DNA from: Desulfovibrio sp.
GTDB taxonomy: Bacteria > Desulfobacterota > Desulfovibrionia > Desulfovibrionales > Desulfovibrionaceae
Length of the DNA stretch: 35,332 bases
Assembly (NCBI GenBank): GCA_024683955.1
Contig: JAIKXS010000072.1
Coordinates: 1 to 35,332, forward strand
Direction: 5' to 3'
A model generated the notes under the pieces. It was not told the DNA's origin and made no database searches. It saw nothing but the letters and a program-made list of their open reading frames with translations. The translations under genes were made by a program, and so were the position numbers. Position 1 is the first letter of the stretch, and every line of letters starts with the position of its first letter. Shown here piece after piece: positions 8,538 to 16,926 of the stretch.

Positions 8538-9011
8538 CTAGCCTTCAGCGTCGGGCGAAAGGAGTGCGAGTCGTTTTGCGTGTCGTCCTCCCTCAAATGG
8601 TGTCTGCAGAAAAGCCAGTGTAATGGCCTTCGCAAGCTCCACGCCCGTGACCCGTGCACCGAGGCACAGCACATTGGCGTTATTGTGCCTTCTTGCAAGG
8701 CGTGCGTGGAGTTCCGTGGTGCAGAGGGCCGCACGGATATCCCTGTGGCGGTTGGCGGCCATGGACATGCCAAGGCCTGTACCGCAGATGAGAATCCCCG
8801 TGGAATTCTCACGTCCGACATCGCGGCAGACAGCGTGGGCAAAAAGAGGGTAGTCACAGGACGTATCGCTGTCTGTCCCGTGGTCGTCAATGGTCAGTTC
8901 GCCGTCAGGAAGAAGACCGCGTTCAGACGCTTCGTGCAGAAAGGTCTTGAGGTCCTCCTTGAGGGAACGACCCGCGTGGTCTGAGCCTATGTGAATGGTC
9001 AGGTGTGCCAT
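8538..9011 (-). CDS. rpiB: Ribose-5-phosphate isomerase B
   Basis: RpiB interconverts ribose 5-phosphate and ribulose 5-phosphate in the pentose phosphate pathway. The 157-aa LacAB/RpiB fold protein shows GSDHAG (9–14) at the substrate site. The catalytic Cys76 lies within LICGTGLGMSMAANR, followed by RAALC and the HNNANVLCLGAR block. GGAG sits 5 nt before the ATG. Its product feeds Prs, encoded downstream in the same run, which fits the context. Confidence 0.94.
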   Translation of the reverse strand: MAHLTIHIGSDHAGRSLKEDLKTFLHEASERGLLPDGELTIDDHGTDSDTSCDYPLFAHAVCRDVGRENSTGILICGTGLGMSMAANRHRDIRAALCTTELHARLARRHNNANVLCLGARVTGVELAKAITLAFLQTPFEGGRHAKRLALLSPDAEG

Positions 9012-9029
9012 GGAAGCTCCAGAGAAAGG

Positions 9030-9821
9030 TTATCGTGCAGCCGTATGTGCTGGTATGGGAAGAAGAGGCATGCCCTTTGGAACGGAGAGATCAAGTTCCT
9101 TTTCGGCAAAGGAGGACGGCCGTTCCCGGTCCTTCACAAGCAGAAGGAAGCGTTCTCCCCGAGAGTTTGAAAGGTCAAGCTTCGAGGGCAGGTTGTCTGT
9201 TCCATAGAAAAGGCGCATACGCCATCCCTTGCCCCCTTCCTCCCGTTCATTCCATACGGTCGGACGTCCTTCACGGTCAAGGGCAAGTGTCCCCTCAAGG
9301 GAATCAAGCAGGCGGAAAGCGGGTCCGTCCTTCGTGTCGCTGATGACCCCGTGTTCACTCCCGAAGACATCCCTGTAGTGCCCGCAGAGAATATTGGCCA
9401 GATGACTGAGGGTCAGCGGAAGCGGCATCTTGAGGTTAAGGCGCGGAGCGTTCGTTCCTTCGTGGAAATAGGCCTTGCCGTCCACCGGGGCAACAAGAAG
9501 AAAGGAATCGGGGGTCGATGCTATTTTTGCCACAATAGTGCCTACCCCTGCAAAGACATCAAGACGTTGGTTTTCTGTGTCATTGCCCCAGAGAAAGGCC
9601 GTGACCCTGCGTGTATCCCCGCTTTTTCCGAGTCGCAGCGAAAGGGATAAACGGTAGGGGGCGTGCTCGCCGTCAAGAGCCTTGTAGCGCTCCCAGAGGG
9701 CGGTCGTGTCCTTGCTCTCCGGAATGTGGACGGCCTTCCCCGCACAGCCGAAAACGCAGAGGAGGAAGGGCAGAAGCAGGACTGGAAGGAAACGAGTGGA
9801 AAAAAAACATGTTGTACGCAT
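9030..9821 (-). CDS. LolB-like outer-membrane lipoprotein
   Basis: This 263-aa predicted lipoprotein has the signal sequence MRTTCFFSTRFLPVLLLPFL and a lipobox ending FGC, with the acylated Cys near residue 26. The mature part is a beta-rich sequence with RVTAFLWGNDTENQRLDVFAG (split over about 71–91) resembling the LolB/DUF4292 half-barrel. LolB receives lipoproteins from LolA and inserts them in the outer membrane. Support for LolB also comes from context: lolB precedes ispE–prs in many Proteobacteria, and this gene sits upstream of ispE and prs, with rpiB, cysS, M48 and hslV between. Sequence similarity is not strong enough to be certain. Confidence 0.65.
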   Translation of the reverse strand: MRTTCFFSTRFLPVLLLPFLLCVFGCAGKAVHIPESKDTTALWERYKALDGEHAPYRLSLSLRLGKSGDTRRVTAFLWGNDTENQRLDVFAGVGTIVAKIASTPDSFLLVAPVDGKAYFHEGTNAPRLNLKMPLPLTLSHLANILCGHYRDVFGSEHGVISDTKDGPAFRLLDSLEGTLALDREGRPTVWNEREEGGKGWRMRLFYGTDNLPSKLDLSNSRGERFLLLVKDRERPSSFAEKELDLSVPKGMPLLPIPAHTAAR

Positions 9822-9830
9822 GAAAAGCCC

Positions 9831-11591
9831 CTATGGCATGGCCTGCATTTTTTGCTGGACAGCCCCGGCGTTTGCGGGATTCATCTCAAGCGCCTGTTTG
9901 TAAGCCTTGCGCGCTTCATCGTGGAATCCTTCCTTTTTTGCGATGTCCCCGTAGTGTTCCCATATGGCCGCGTCAACCGTTGGCTGCAGACTGACGGCAC
10001 GGCGTATTTCCCTGAGCGCATCGCTTCCGCGTCCGATTTTGAAATATGCCCAGGCGAGGGAATCAACGACATAAGCCTTGTCCGGGGCGAGCTGTATGGC
10101 TTTTTCAAGAAGCTTAACGGCACGACCGAGATCCCTGTCGGCCTCGGCCAGGGTGTAGCCGACGTAGTTCAGAGCCTGAAAGTTGTCCGGTTCGCGCTGA
10201 ACGATCTGTTCCATAAGGGAGAGGGCTGCGCCTTTGTCCCCTGATTCGTCAAGAATATTGCCAAGAAGGAAGAGCATCTCCATATCTTCCGGCCACTGCT
10301 TGACAGCAAGGCGCATTACGGAGAGGGCTTCCTTGGTTTTGCCGGAACTTGTCAGAATACGTGCTTCGGCTTCCCAGAATTTGGTTTCCTCGGGAAAAAG
10401 CTTCTTGCCCCTGCGTGCCGTCTCAAGGGCCTTTTCGTTCTGTCCAGCCCTGGCGTAGAGATGGGTCCGGAGAAGGAGGGTGCTGCTGCTCTTATTGTAA
10501 CTCTCGGGCATGGAGTCAAGCCAGGCGAGGGCCGCATTGAGATCCCTTTTGTGTTCCCACGTGAGGTCGGCAAGAAGGAGATATACCTCGACCGGAGCGT
10601 AAGGCTGTTCGGCGATGGCCTGCAGAATGGTTGATGCCTGCAGGTAGTTTTTCGCGTCGATGAACATGTCCGCCGCGATCAGGCGGAAGGGAATGTCGTC
10701 GGGCGCGTTTTCAAGATATTCGAGCGCTCTTTCTGGCTTCCCGAGCTTGAGGGAGATGCTTATGAGCTTCAGAAGAACGTTTTTGACCGGAAAGTCGGTT
10801 TCCAGAAGGCGTTCGTAGTGGTCAAGGGCTTTGTTGTATTCACCAAGCTGTTCGTAGACCTTTCCGAGTTCAAGATAGACGTCCGGAAGGTCCGGCATGG
10901 CGGTCTTTGCGGCCTTCAGGTGGCTGATTGCCTCGTCAAAGCGCCGCATGCCAAAAAGGGCCTTGCCGAGATTGAGCTCCACGATGGGGGTCCGCTCCGC
11001 CTTTGAGATGGAGGCAAGAATCCTCTGGGCTTCCGGAAATTTGTTCTTGTGCACAAGAAGAATGGCAAGCTCAATTTTGGCGTCGCTCACATTGGGATGG
11101 GTTTTGAGAAAATCCTGAACAAGAGTGATGGCGCCATCGATATTTCCCTCTTCCTTCAGCGATTCGGCACCGAGCATAAGGAGAGATGAATCCTCGGGCC
11201 ATACTTTCCGTGCGGTCTCGAGAAAAAAACGCGCGTTGTGGCTTTTGCGGCCAAGAAGCCAGATGCCGGCTTCCATCCAGATTTGTACGGGGGCCCTGAG
11301 ATCACGCAGAAGAGCACTCGCTTCAAGGAGAGCCTCCTCATCGTCCTTGCGAAACGCCTGATCGCAGAGAAGGTAGGCAAATGTGGACTGCGCCTCGGGT
11401 GAAAGGGAGGTGGCGCGCGGAACGCTCAGCTGGTCGGGCAGTCCCTTATGTCTGTCTCCGGCATTGCCCATTCCCTGCTTTTCCACGGGATTGGCCTTGC
11501 TTGCCGTGCAGCCGCTGTTATTGAGAAGAAAGCAGGATAGGCAGAGAAGGAAGAGAACACAGAAGAAGGAGAGTCTGAGATTTGTACTCAT
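9831..11591 (-). CDS. Tetratricopeptide-repeat lipoprotein
   Basis: This 586-aa protein has an N-terminal hydrophobic export signal (about residues 5–24) ending near NNSGC, an atypical lipobox. The rest is a long array of TPRs. Examples are ELNLGKALFGMRRFDEAISH and VYLELGKVYEQLGEYNKALD. The last repeats, LNYVGYTLAEADRDLGRAVK and VVDSLAWAYFKIGRGSDALR, are typical of outer-membrane-linked TPR lipoproteins. It ends 9 bp before the LolB-like gene. The pair is probably translated together and may act at the outer membrane. No enzymatic domain is visible and the exact partner is unknown. Confidence 0.85.
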   Translation of the reverse strand: MSTNLRLSFFCVLFLLCLSCFLLNNSGCTASKANPVEKQGMGNAGDRHKGLPDQLSVPRATSLSPEAQSTFAYLLCDQAFRKDDEEALLEASALLRDLRAPVQIWMEAGIWLLGRKSHNARFFLETARKVWPEDSSLLMLGAESLKEEGNIDGAITLVQDFLKTHPNVSDAKIELAILLVHKNKFPEAQRILASISKAERTPIVELNLGKALFGMRRFDEAISHLKAAKTAMPDLPDVYLELGKVYEQLGEYNKALDHYERLLETDFPVKNVLLKLISISLKLGKPERALEYLENAPDDIPFRLIAADMFIDAKNYLQASTILQAIAEQPYAPVEVYLLLADLTWEHKRDLNAALAWLDSMPESYNKSSSTLLLRTHLYARAGQNEKALETARRGKKLFPEETKFWEAEARILTSSGKTKEALSVMRLAVKQWPEDMEMLFLLGNILDESGDKGAALSLMEQIVQREPDNFQALNYVGYTLAEADRDLGRAVKLLEKAIQLAPDKAYVVDSLAWAYFKIGRGSDALREIRRAVSLQPTVDAAIWEHYGDIAKKEGFHDEARKAYKQALEMNPANAGAVQQKMQAMP

Positions 11592-11610
11592 CAGGTAATC
11601 AGCGCAGAAA

Positions 11611-11632
11611 AAGCCGCAGCAGGGCGCGCTGC
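11611..11632 (-). terminator. Weak terminator after the sigma factor gene
   Basis: On the minus strand GCAGC (11628–11632) pairs with GCTGC (11616–11620) and GGCTTTTTC follows. The stem is only 5 bp, so it may attenuate rather than stop transcription between the sigma factor gene and the TPR gene. Confidence 0.35.
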
Positions 11633-11675
11633 CTCCAAGAAAGATCGAGAGGTCGTCAATAGGAACCGGGAGACG

Positions 11676-12968
11676 CTACTGTATCCAGGACGGTGAGAAA
11701 TCCTTGATATCGGTTGCGAAGTATTTTTTGATTTTTTCAAGCAGCCGCGCCTCTAGCTGTCTGACACGTTCCCGCGTAATCTTATACCGTTCGCCTATTT
11801 CCCGCAAGGTAAGTGGATCATCGGTGAGCAGGCGGTTCTTGAGGATAAACTGCTCTTTCTCGTTCAGATGGGGCAGAATACCCTTGAGTCTGAGTCGGAC
11901 TATGGAGACGATCTCATCGCTCGCCAGGGAATCTTCAATGCCGGGGCCCAGGGCCGGCAGAAAATCCATGCGGCTTGCGCTGTCGTTTTCGTTGTTGATG
12001 GTGGTGTTGAGGCTCATGTCAGTGAAGGACATGCGCTGATTCATCTCGTTGATCTGTTCTTCGCTGACGCCGAGACGTTCCGAAAGCATGGAGGCGTCAG
12101 GATCAAAGCCCTGAGCAATGAGTTTCTGACGTTCTTTGTTGAGATTGAAAAAAAGTTTTCGTTGGACCTGTGTTGTGCCGATTTTAACCATGCGCCAGTT
12201 GTCCATGATAAACTTGAGAATATAGGCCTTGATCCAGAATGAGGCGTAGTAGGAAAATTTAATACCTTTGTCCGGATCGAACTTGTTGACGGCGCGCATC
12301 AATCCCACGTTTCCTTCCTGGATGAGATCAAGTACATTCTGCATCCAGCGGCGCTGGAATTCGATGGCAATACGGACGACAAGACGTAAATGGGACGAGA
12401 CAAGGCGGAAGGCAGCGTCGGGATCGTTGTGGTCGCGGACCCTGACTGCAAGCTCGTGTTCTTCGTCAGGCTTGAGAAGGGGAAACTTGCTGATTTCGCG
12501 CATATAGAGAGACAGAGCGTCATGGGCGCCCTGGACCTGCGGCAGGTGGTTTTTGCGCACGGCGGGGAGACTGCTCTCCTCTTCGTCGTTTCCGTCTGAC
12601 GCGACATCGATGATGTCGAATGTCCCTTTTTGTTCCTCATCGTCCTCGTTCCCGTCCTCCTCATCGTCGAGGGCGATGTCCGCAGCGTCGAGATCGGGAT
12701 TTTCAAAGTCGAGATCGTCGTCCACGTCAGGAAGGAATGCCTGTTCCTCCCTGGTTTTTTCGCCGTCATTCTCCCGGCTCTTCTTGTCGCTTCCGGAAGC
12801 CCCTTCGCGCGTACCGAACTGGAGAATCGTTGTACTGTCTCTTGCAAGAAGCGGTGGGGGACTTTGTTTCTTGAGCGCCGGTACGGCCTTTTTTTCAGGT
12901 ACTATCGCGAGTTCACCTGACCGTACCTTCTGCAGTTCCTTTCCTTTTTCGATCACCGTGTTCCTCAT
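11676..12968 (-). CDS. rpoH: RpoH-like (sigma-32 type) RNA polymerase sigma factor
   Basis: This is a sigma-70 family factor of 430 aa. Region 1.2 begins at DALSLYMREISKFPLL (about 150). Region 2 contains QEGNVGLMRAVNKFDPDKG, and the QRKLFFNL segment that follows NWRMVKIGTTQV is the RpoH box. Region 4 shows LREIGERYKITRERVRQLEARL. E. coli RpoH has about 284 residues. The difference is an N-terminal extension of about 145 residues with a strongly acidic run (DDEEDGNEDDEEQ, about 101–113) that looks disordered. The ATG at 12966–12968 lacks a clear ribosome site and lies 13 bp after the small ORF 12982–13167, suggesting coupled translation. An extended GTG start at 13118 is possible but less likely. 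Confidence 0.88.
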   Translation of the reverse strand: MRNTVIEKGKELQKVRSGELAIVPEKKAVPALKKQSPPPLLARDSTTILQFGTREGASGSDKKSRENDGEKTREEQAFLPDVDDDLDFENPDLDAADIALDDEEDGNEDDEEQKGTFDIIDVASDGNDEEESSLPAVRKNHLPQVQGAHDALSLYMREISKFPLLKPDEEHELAVRVRDHNDPDAAFRLVSSHLRLVVRIAIEFQRRWMQNVLDLIQEGNVGLMRAVNKFDPDKGIKFSYYASFWIKAYILKFIMDNWRMVKIGTTQVQRKLFFNLNKERQKLIAQGFDPDASMLSERLGVSEEQINEMNQRMSFTDMSLNTTINNENDSASRMDFLPALGPGIEDSLASDEIVSIVRLRLKGILPHLNEKEQFILKNRLLTDDPLTLREIGERYKITRERVRQLEARLLEKIKKYFATDIKDFSPSWIQ

Positions 12969-12981
12969 TATGTGAAATAAC

Positions 12982-13167
12982 TCAGGCCGTCTTGCGGGAG
13001 ATCCGGCGGCGCGTCCGCCGATACTCCCGCATCCGGAACGTTTCACCGTGGGCCGGGGCGTTGTGCTTCTGAGAAAATTTGGTAAGATACTGACCGAAAG
13101 ATGGCGGGGGGATGCCACCTTTTTTGCTGCCTTCAGAAGACTTTTCCGGGGAGTCGTGGTTCTTCAT
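12982..13167 (-). CDS. Small basic hypothetical protein upstream of sigma factor
   Basis: A 61-aa frame begins ATG (13165–13167) with GAGGA just 3 nt upstream, an unusually short spacing. It ends 13 bp before the sigma factor start. The product is basic: a Lys/Ser-rich N-terminus, the segment FGQYLTKFSQKHNAPAHG, and an Arg-rich end (REYRRTRRRISRKTA). I recognise no family. It may be a real small protein or a leader peptide whose translation controls the sigma gene. The poor ribosome site of rpoH makes coupling plausible. Confidence 0.5.
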   Translation of the reverse strand: MKNHDSPEKSSEGSKKGGIPPPSFGQYLTKFSQKHNAPAHGETFRMREYRRTRRRISRKTA

Positions 13168-13343
13168 GCGTCCTCTGTGCTTTCGTATTTCAGACGTCGG
13201 AGACCCGGTGCCACACGTCCTTTCGAGCATGCTCTCCCCATAAAATTAAGGTTATTTCTATACGTGAAGCAGTTTCTTTTTTCAACTGCCGGCGGCCTGT
13301 TCCCAGAAATCTGGTCGGTACGCCTGCATTTCGGGACACGCCA

Positions 13344-15746
13344 GTGAGCAATTCTTTCCGTTCGGCCCTTGCCGGCACACGTCTTCTGTTTCTCGATGGC
13401 GCCATGGGGACGCTTCTGCAGGCTTCAGGCCTCCCTGTTGGCATGAGTCCGGAGCGCTACTGCCTTGAAAAGCCCGACGTGCTCTGTTCTATCCATAAGC
13501 GCTATCTCGCCTGTGGCGCCGACATCATCACAACATGCACCTTTGGTGCTAACCCCTTCAAGCTCGATGGCGGCATCGATCTCTTCTCCTTTAATAAAAC
13601 CATGGCCTCTGTTGCACGGAGGGCGGTTGAGGAAAGCGCATCGGCCGCGTTTGTCGCGGGTAATCTCGGACCCAGCGGACAGTTCTGCAAACCCCTCGGA
13701 ACCGTTGAACCACGGGAACTGATTGACGGCTATGTACGGCAGGTCAGGGGCCTTCTTGCGGGTGGAGTCGATCTTTTCCTTATTGAAACCCAGTTCGATC
13801 TTGCTGAGGCACGGGCGCTTGTCGTGGCGGTCAGGGAGGTCACCGACCTGCCTGTTATCGTATCCATGACCTTTGAGAACGGCCTTTCCCTCACCGGTTC
13901 GACACCTGAAATCTTTGTGGCTACCATGGAGAACCTGGGTGTTGACGTGATCGGTACGAACTGCAGTCTCGGTCCTGATGAAATGCTTGACGTTGTGCGG
14001 CGCATGGCGGATGCCGGCGACGTTCCTCTCATGGCCGAGCCGAACGCCGGTCTTCCCGTTCTAAGGGGCTCGGAAACCGTCTTTCCTCTTGATGCCGAAG
14101 CCTTTGCCGCAAAAACGGCCCTCTTTGCCGATCTTGGCGTGCGTATTCTCGGTGGTTGCTGCGGGACGAGCCCGGAGCACATAAGAGCTCTCTCGAACAG
14201 CCTTTCCTCCTTTACCCCGAAGCCCGAAACACGGAAAAAGAAGCGCGGTATTACCCTGACGAGTCGGAGCCGTCTTGTGCGTATCGCTTCTGATGCTCCC
14301 CTTTGCCTTATCGGTGAGCGGATTAACCCGACGGGCAAAAAGGTTCTCACTGAAGAGCTGCAGCACCATGTCTTCGATACGGCCCTGGCGTTTGCCGACG
14401 AGGAGACGGCCCTTGGTGCCGATGTCCTCGACGTCAATGTGGGGGCTCCTCTTGTCGATGAGACGGAACTGCTCCCGGAACTGGCCTCCCTGCTCACGGG
14501 CCGTGTTCAGACGCCTCTTTCCCTCGACTCCTCGAATGCCGAGGCGCTTGGAAGGGCTCTCCCCTACTGTCCGGGCTCGGCCCTGATCAATTCCATCAAC
14601 GGCGAGGGAAACCGCCTTGAGGAGCTGGCCCCCCTCTGTGCACGTTTTGGGGCCCCCTTCATTCTTCTGCCTCTTACAGGAAAAAATCTCCCGGAAACGG
14701 CCCTTGAGCGACGGGCCATTCTGGAACACCTCCTCCAGCGGCTCGCTGATCTCGGTATTCCAAGACACCTTGTTCTCGTTGACGTCCTTGCCCTGACCGT
14801 TTCGGCCAGTGAAGAAAGCGCCAGGGAGTGTCTTGCCTTTCTCTCCTGGCTGCGGGACGAGGGGCTTCCAACCACTCTTGGTCTTTCCAATATTTCTTTC
14901 GGACTGCCGGCAAGAGAGCTTGTTAACGCGAATTTTCTTGCCATGGCGGCGGGGCGTGGTCTGACATCCTGTATTGCCAATCCAAACGCCGTACGTGTCA
15001 GGGAAGCCCTTGACGCCGCCAATGTTCTTCTCGGCCATGATTCCCGTGCGGAACGCTTTATCGGGGGGTACGCGTCATGGAAGAGCGGAGGCGGCGGGGC
15101 GCAGAAGGAGCAGATACGCGGCTCCGTGCAGACGCTTTCCGATGCCGTTCTCAACGGGGACAAAGAACACGTTCTGGATTTTCTCAGGGCTGATCTTGAT
15201 GCGGGGAAGGAGCCTTTTTCCCTTGTTCAGGAGGTTCTTATACCGGCGATCACGGAGGTCGGCAGGCGCTATGAGCGTAAGGAGTATTTTTTACCGCAGC
15301 TTCTGCGCTCGGCCGAAACAATGCAGAAGGCCTTTGGCGTTCTGAAACCGCTTTTGACAGAAGATGTCCGTGCCGGGGACCGGCCGGTTATCGTTATGGC
15401 GACCGTCGAGGGGGACATTCACGACATCGGCAAGAATATCGTCTCCCTCATGCTTTCCAACCATGGGTTTGAGGTGGTCGATCTGGGCAAGGACGTGCCG
15501 GCGGAGAAGATCGTGGACTCTGCCGCGGAACATAAGGCAAAGCTCATCGGTCTTTCGGCGCTTATGACAACAACCATGGTCAAGATGCAGGAAACCATCG
15601 ATCTTGTACGATCGCGGGCCCTGCCGGTGAAAGTTTTGGTGGGAGGGGCTGCAGTGACCCAGGATTTTGCCGATAGAATAGGTGCGGACGCCTACTGCGA
15701 AGACGCTGTGGTGGCCGTGAGGTCGGCAAAGGAACTTCTCGGGTAA
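13344..15746 (+). CDS. metH: Cobalamin-dependent methionine synthase, short form
   Basis: MetH transfers methyl from methyltetrahydrofolate via cobalamin to homocysteine. Module 1 (about 1–290) is the homocysteine methyltransferase domain with zinc cysteines Cys207 (GTNCSLG), Cys272 and Cys273 (GGCCGTS). Module 2 (about 310–570) is the pterin-binding domain with LIGERINPTGKK. Module 3 is the B12 cap plus Rossmann domain with the lower-ligand His693 in GDIHDIGKN. The protein stops at residue 800, so the SAM-binding reactivation domain of the approximately 1200-aa E. coli enzyme is absent. The start is a GTG at 13344 with only a weak GGGA upstream; no better in-frame start was found. It is divergent from rpoH and begins a plus-strand operon. 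Confidence 0.93.
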   Translation: MSNSFRSALAGTRLLFLDGAMGTLLQASGLPVGMSPERYCLEKPDVLCSIHKRYLACGADIITTCTFGANPFKLDGGIDLFSFNKTMASVARRAVEESASAAFVAGNLGPSGQFCKPLGTVEPRELIDGYVRQVRGLLAGGVDLFLIETQFDLAEARALVVAVREVTDLPVIVSMTFENGLSLTGSTPEIFVATMENLGVDVIGTNCSLGPDEMLDVVRRMADAGDVPLMAEPNAGLPVLRGSETVFPLDAEAFAAKTALFADLGVRILGGCCGTSPEHIRALSNSLSSFTPKPETRKKKRGITLTSRSRLVRIASDAPLCLIGERINPTGKKVLTEELQHHVFDTALAFADEETALGADVLDVNVGAPLVDETELLPELASLLTGRVQTPLSLDSSNAEALGRALPYCPGSALINSINGEGNRLEELAPLCARFGAPFILLPLTGKNLPETALERRAILEHLLQRLADLGIPRHLVLVDVLALTVSASEESARECLAFLSWLRDEGLPTTLGLSNISFGLPARELVNANFLAMAAGRGLTSCIANPNAVRVREALDAANVLLGHDSRAERFIGGYASWKSGGGGAQKEQIRGSVQTLSDAVLNGDKEHVLDFLRADLDAGKEPFSLVQEVLIPAITEVGRRYERKEYFLPQLLRSAETMQKAFGVLKPLLTEDVRAGDRPVIVMATVEGDIHDIGKNIVSLMLSNHGFEVVDLGKDVPAEKIVDSAAEHKAKLIGLSALMTTTMVKMQETIDLVRSRALPVKVLVGGAAVTQDFADRIGADAYCEDAVVAVRSAKELLG

Positions 15747-15784
15747 GCGTACTCATGTCTCAAACGGGTGAAACGGAGGCTATT

Positions 15785-16288
15785 TTGAAGGTTTCTCGAT
15801 ATGTTCAGATGCTTGGGGCCGTGCTGCTTTCTTTTTTTTGCATCCTTGCCTTTGCGGCGGGACGTTGCCATGCGGCAGGAGATATTGCCTCCCTTGACAA
15901 GGAAGGATTTGGCGCCCTGCTGAAGGAGCAGAAGGGCAAGGTCGTCATGGTCAATTTTTTTGCAACATGGTGCCCTCCCTGCCGGCAGGAGATTCCGGAA
16001 CTTGTCATGGTCCACAACCATTACAAGGGGAAGAATTTCGAGATCATCGGACTTTCCGTTGACGGAAAGCCGAGCCAGAAGGCCGTGGAACGGTTTATGC
16101 GTGGCAAGAACGTTCCCTACAGAGTCTTTATGGCGGGGGAGGATCTTGTGGAGCACTTTAAAATCGGCAGCATTCCCCATAATATTTTTTACAACCGTGA
16201 CGGGCAGATCGTGATCTCCCAGGCAGGCAGCTGCGACGCCGATGATGTCAAATATGTTGTGGACGAACTGCTTGACGACGGGCAATAG
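15785..16288 (+). CDS. TlpA/ResA-like periplasmic thioredoxin
   Basis: This membrane-anchored or secreted thiol-disulfide oxidoreductase has 167 aa from the TTG start. The signal segment MKVSRYVQMLGAVLLSFFC is followed by a thioredoxin fold. The active site is FFATWCPPCRQE (Cys63 and Cys66), then IIGLSVDG and the cis-Pro loop IGSIPHNIF. I prefer TTG at 15785–15787 because GGAGG lies 5 nt upstream and the signal peptide then begins with a basic n-region. An ATG at 15755 gives 10 extra residues but lacks a ribosome site. It follows metH by 38 bp. A role in extracytoplasmic reduction, such as cytochrome c maturation, is inferred from the family. Confidence 0.88.
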   Translation: MKVSRYVQMLGAVLLSFFCILAFAAGRCHAAGDIASLDKEGFGALLKEQKGKVVMVNFFATWCPPCRQEIPELVMVHNHYKGKNFEIIGLSVDGKPSQKAVERFMRGKNVPYRVFMAGEDLVEHFKIGSIPHNIFYNRDGQIVISQAGSCDADDVKYVVDELLDDGQ

Positions 16289-16297
16289 GGGGCCTTT

Positions 16298-16864
16298 GTG
16301 CTGAACGCGGACAGAATCGTACATGGCCTTGACGGGGATCTTCTCCACGAACTGTATTCCCCTCCGGAGATTCAGAAGCGTGTTTCAGCCATGGCCCGTG
16401 AGCTTAGCAGCCGTTTCCGGGGGGAGCCCACTGTGGCTGTCTGTGTCCTCCGCGGTGCCGTTTTCTTTTTTTCCGATCTTGTCCGCCAGTTGCAGATTCC
16501 GGATTTGAAGCTGGATTTTGTGGGACTTTCAAGTTATGGAGCCGAGCAGGAAAGTTCGGGCCGCGTGGATGTCACCCGTTGGCTTTCTCTTGATGTGGCA
16601 GACGCAAACGTCATTATCGTGGAAGATATCGTGGATACGGGACTAAGCATGAGAACGCTCATGGAAAGGCTGAACGGGGCTTCCCCCCGCAGCTGTACAC
16701 TCTGTGCTCTTATTGATAAAACCGCGCACAGAACATGTAAGGTCGATGTCGACTACGCCTGCTTTCGGGTCTCGGACGGGTTTTTTGTAGGATACGGCCT
16801 TGATTTTGCGCAGAAATACCGGCATTTTCCCGGAATATATGAGCTAGAACGGAGCGAGCAGTAA
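16298..16864 (+). CDS. hpt: Hypoxanthine phosphoribosyltransferase
   Basis: Hpt salvages hypoxanthine or guanine with PRPP to give IMP or GMP. The 188-aa protein shows the early loop VCVLRGAVFFFSDLVRQ (about 47–63). The PRPP-binding signature is VIIVEDIVDTGLSMRTL (about 104–120), and the purine-contacting C-terminal FFVGYGLDFAQKYRHFPGIY is the family's ending. Translation starts at GTG 16298, with GGGGG 6 nt upstream. It lies 9 bp after the thioredoxin gene and 62 bp before the zinc-ribbon protein gene. Confidence 0.94.
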   Translation: MLNADRIVHGLDGDLLHELYSPPEIQKRVSAMARELSSRFRGEPTVAVCVLRGAVFFFSDLVRQLQIPDLKLDFVGLSSYGAEQESSGRVDVTRWLSLDVADANVIIVEDIVDTGLSMRTLMERLNGASPRSCTLCALIDKTAHRTCKVDVDYACFRVSDGFFVGYGLDFAQKYRHFPGIYELERSEQ

Positions 16865-16926
16865 AAGGGCGGCCTTTTTAAGCCAGACTCTTTTTTCAGC
16901 GTGCCCTCCAGGCTGAGGATAGAGGA

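Noticed and set aside
13168-13343. A riboswitch (SAM, SAH or cobalamin type) ahead of metH
   Set aside because: I looked for the conserved cores of these classes and saw none. A covariance-model search would be needed to exclude a diverged one.
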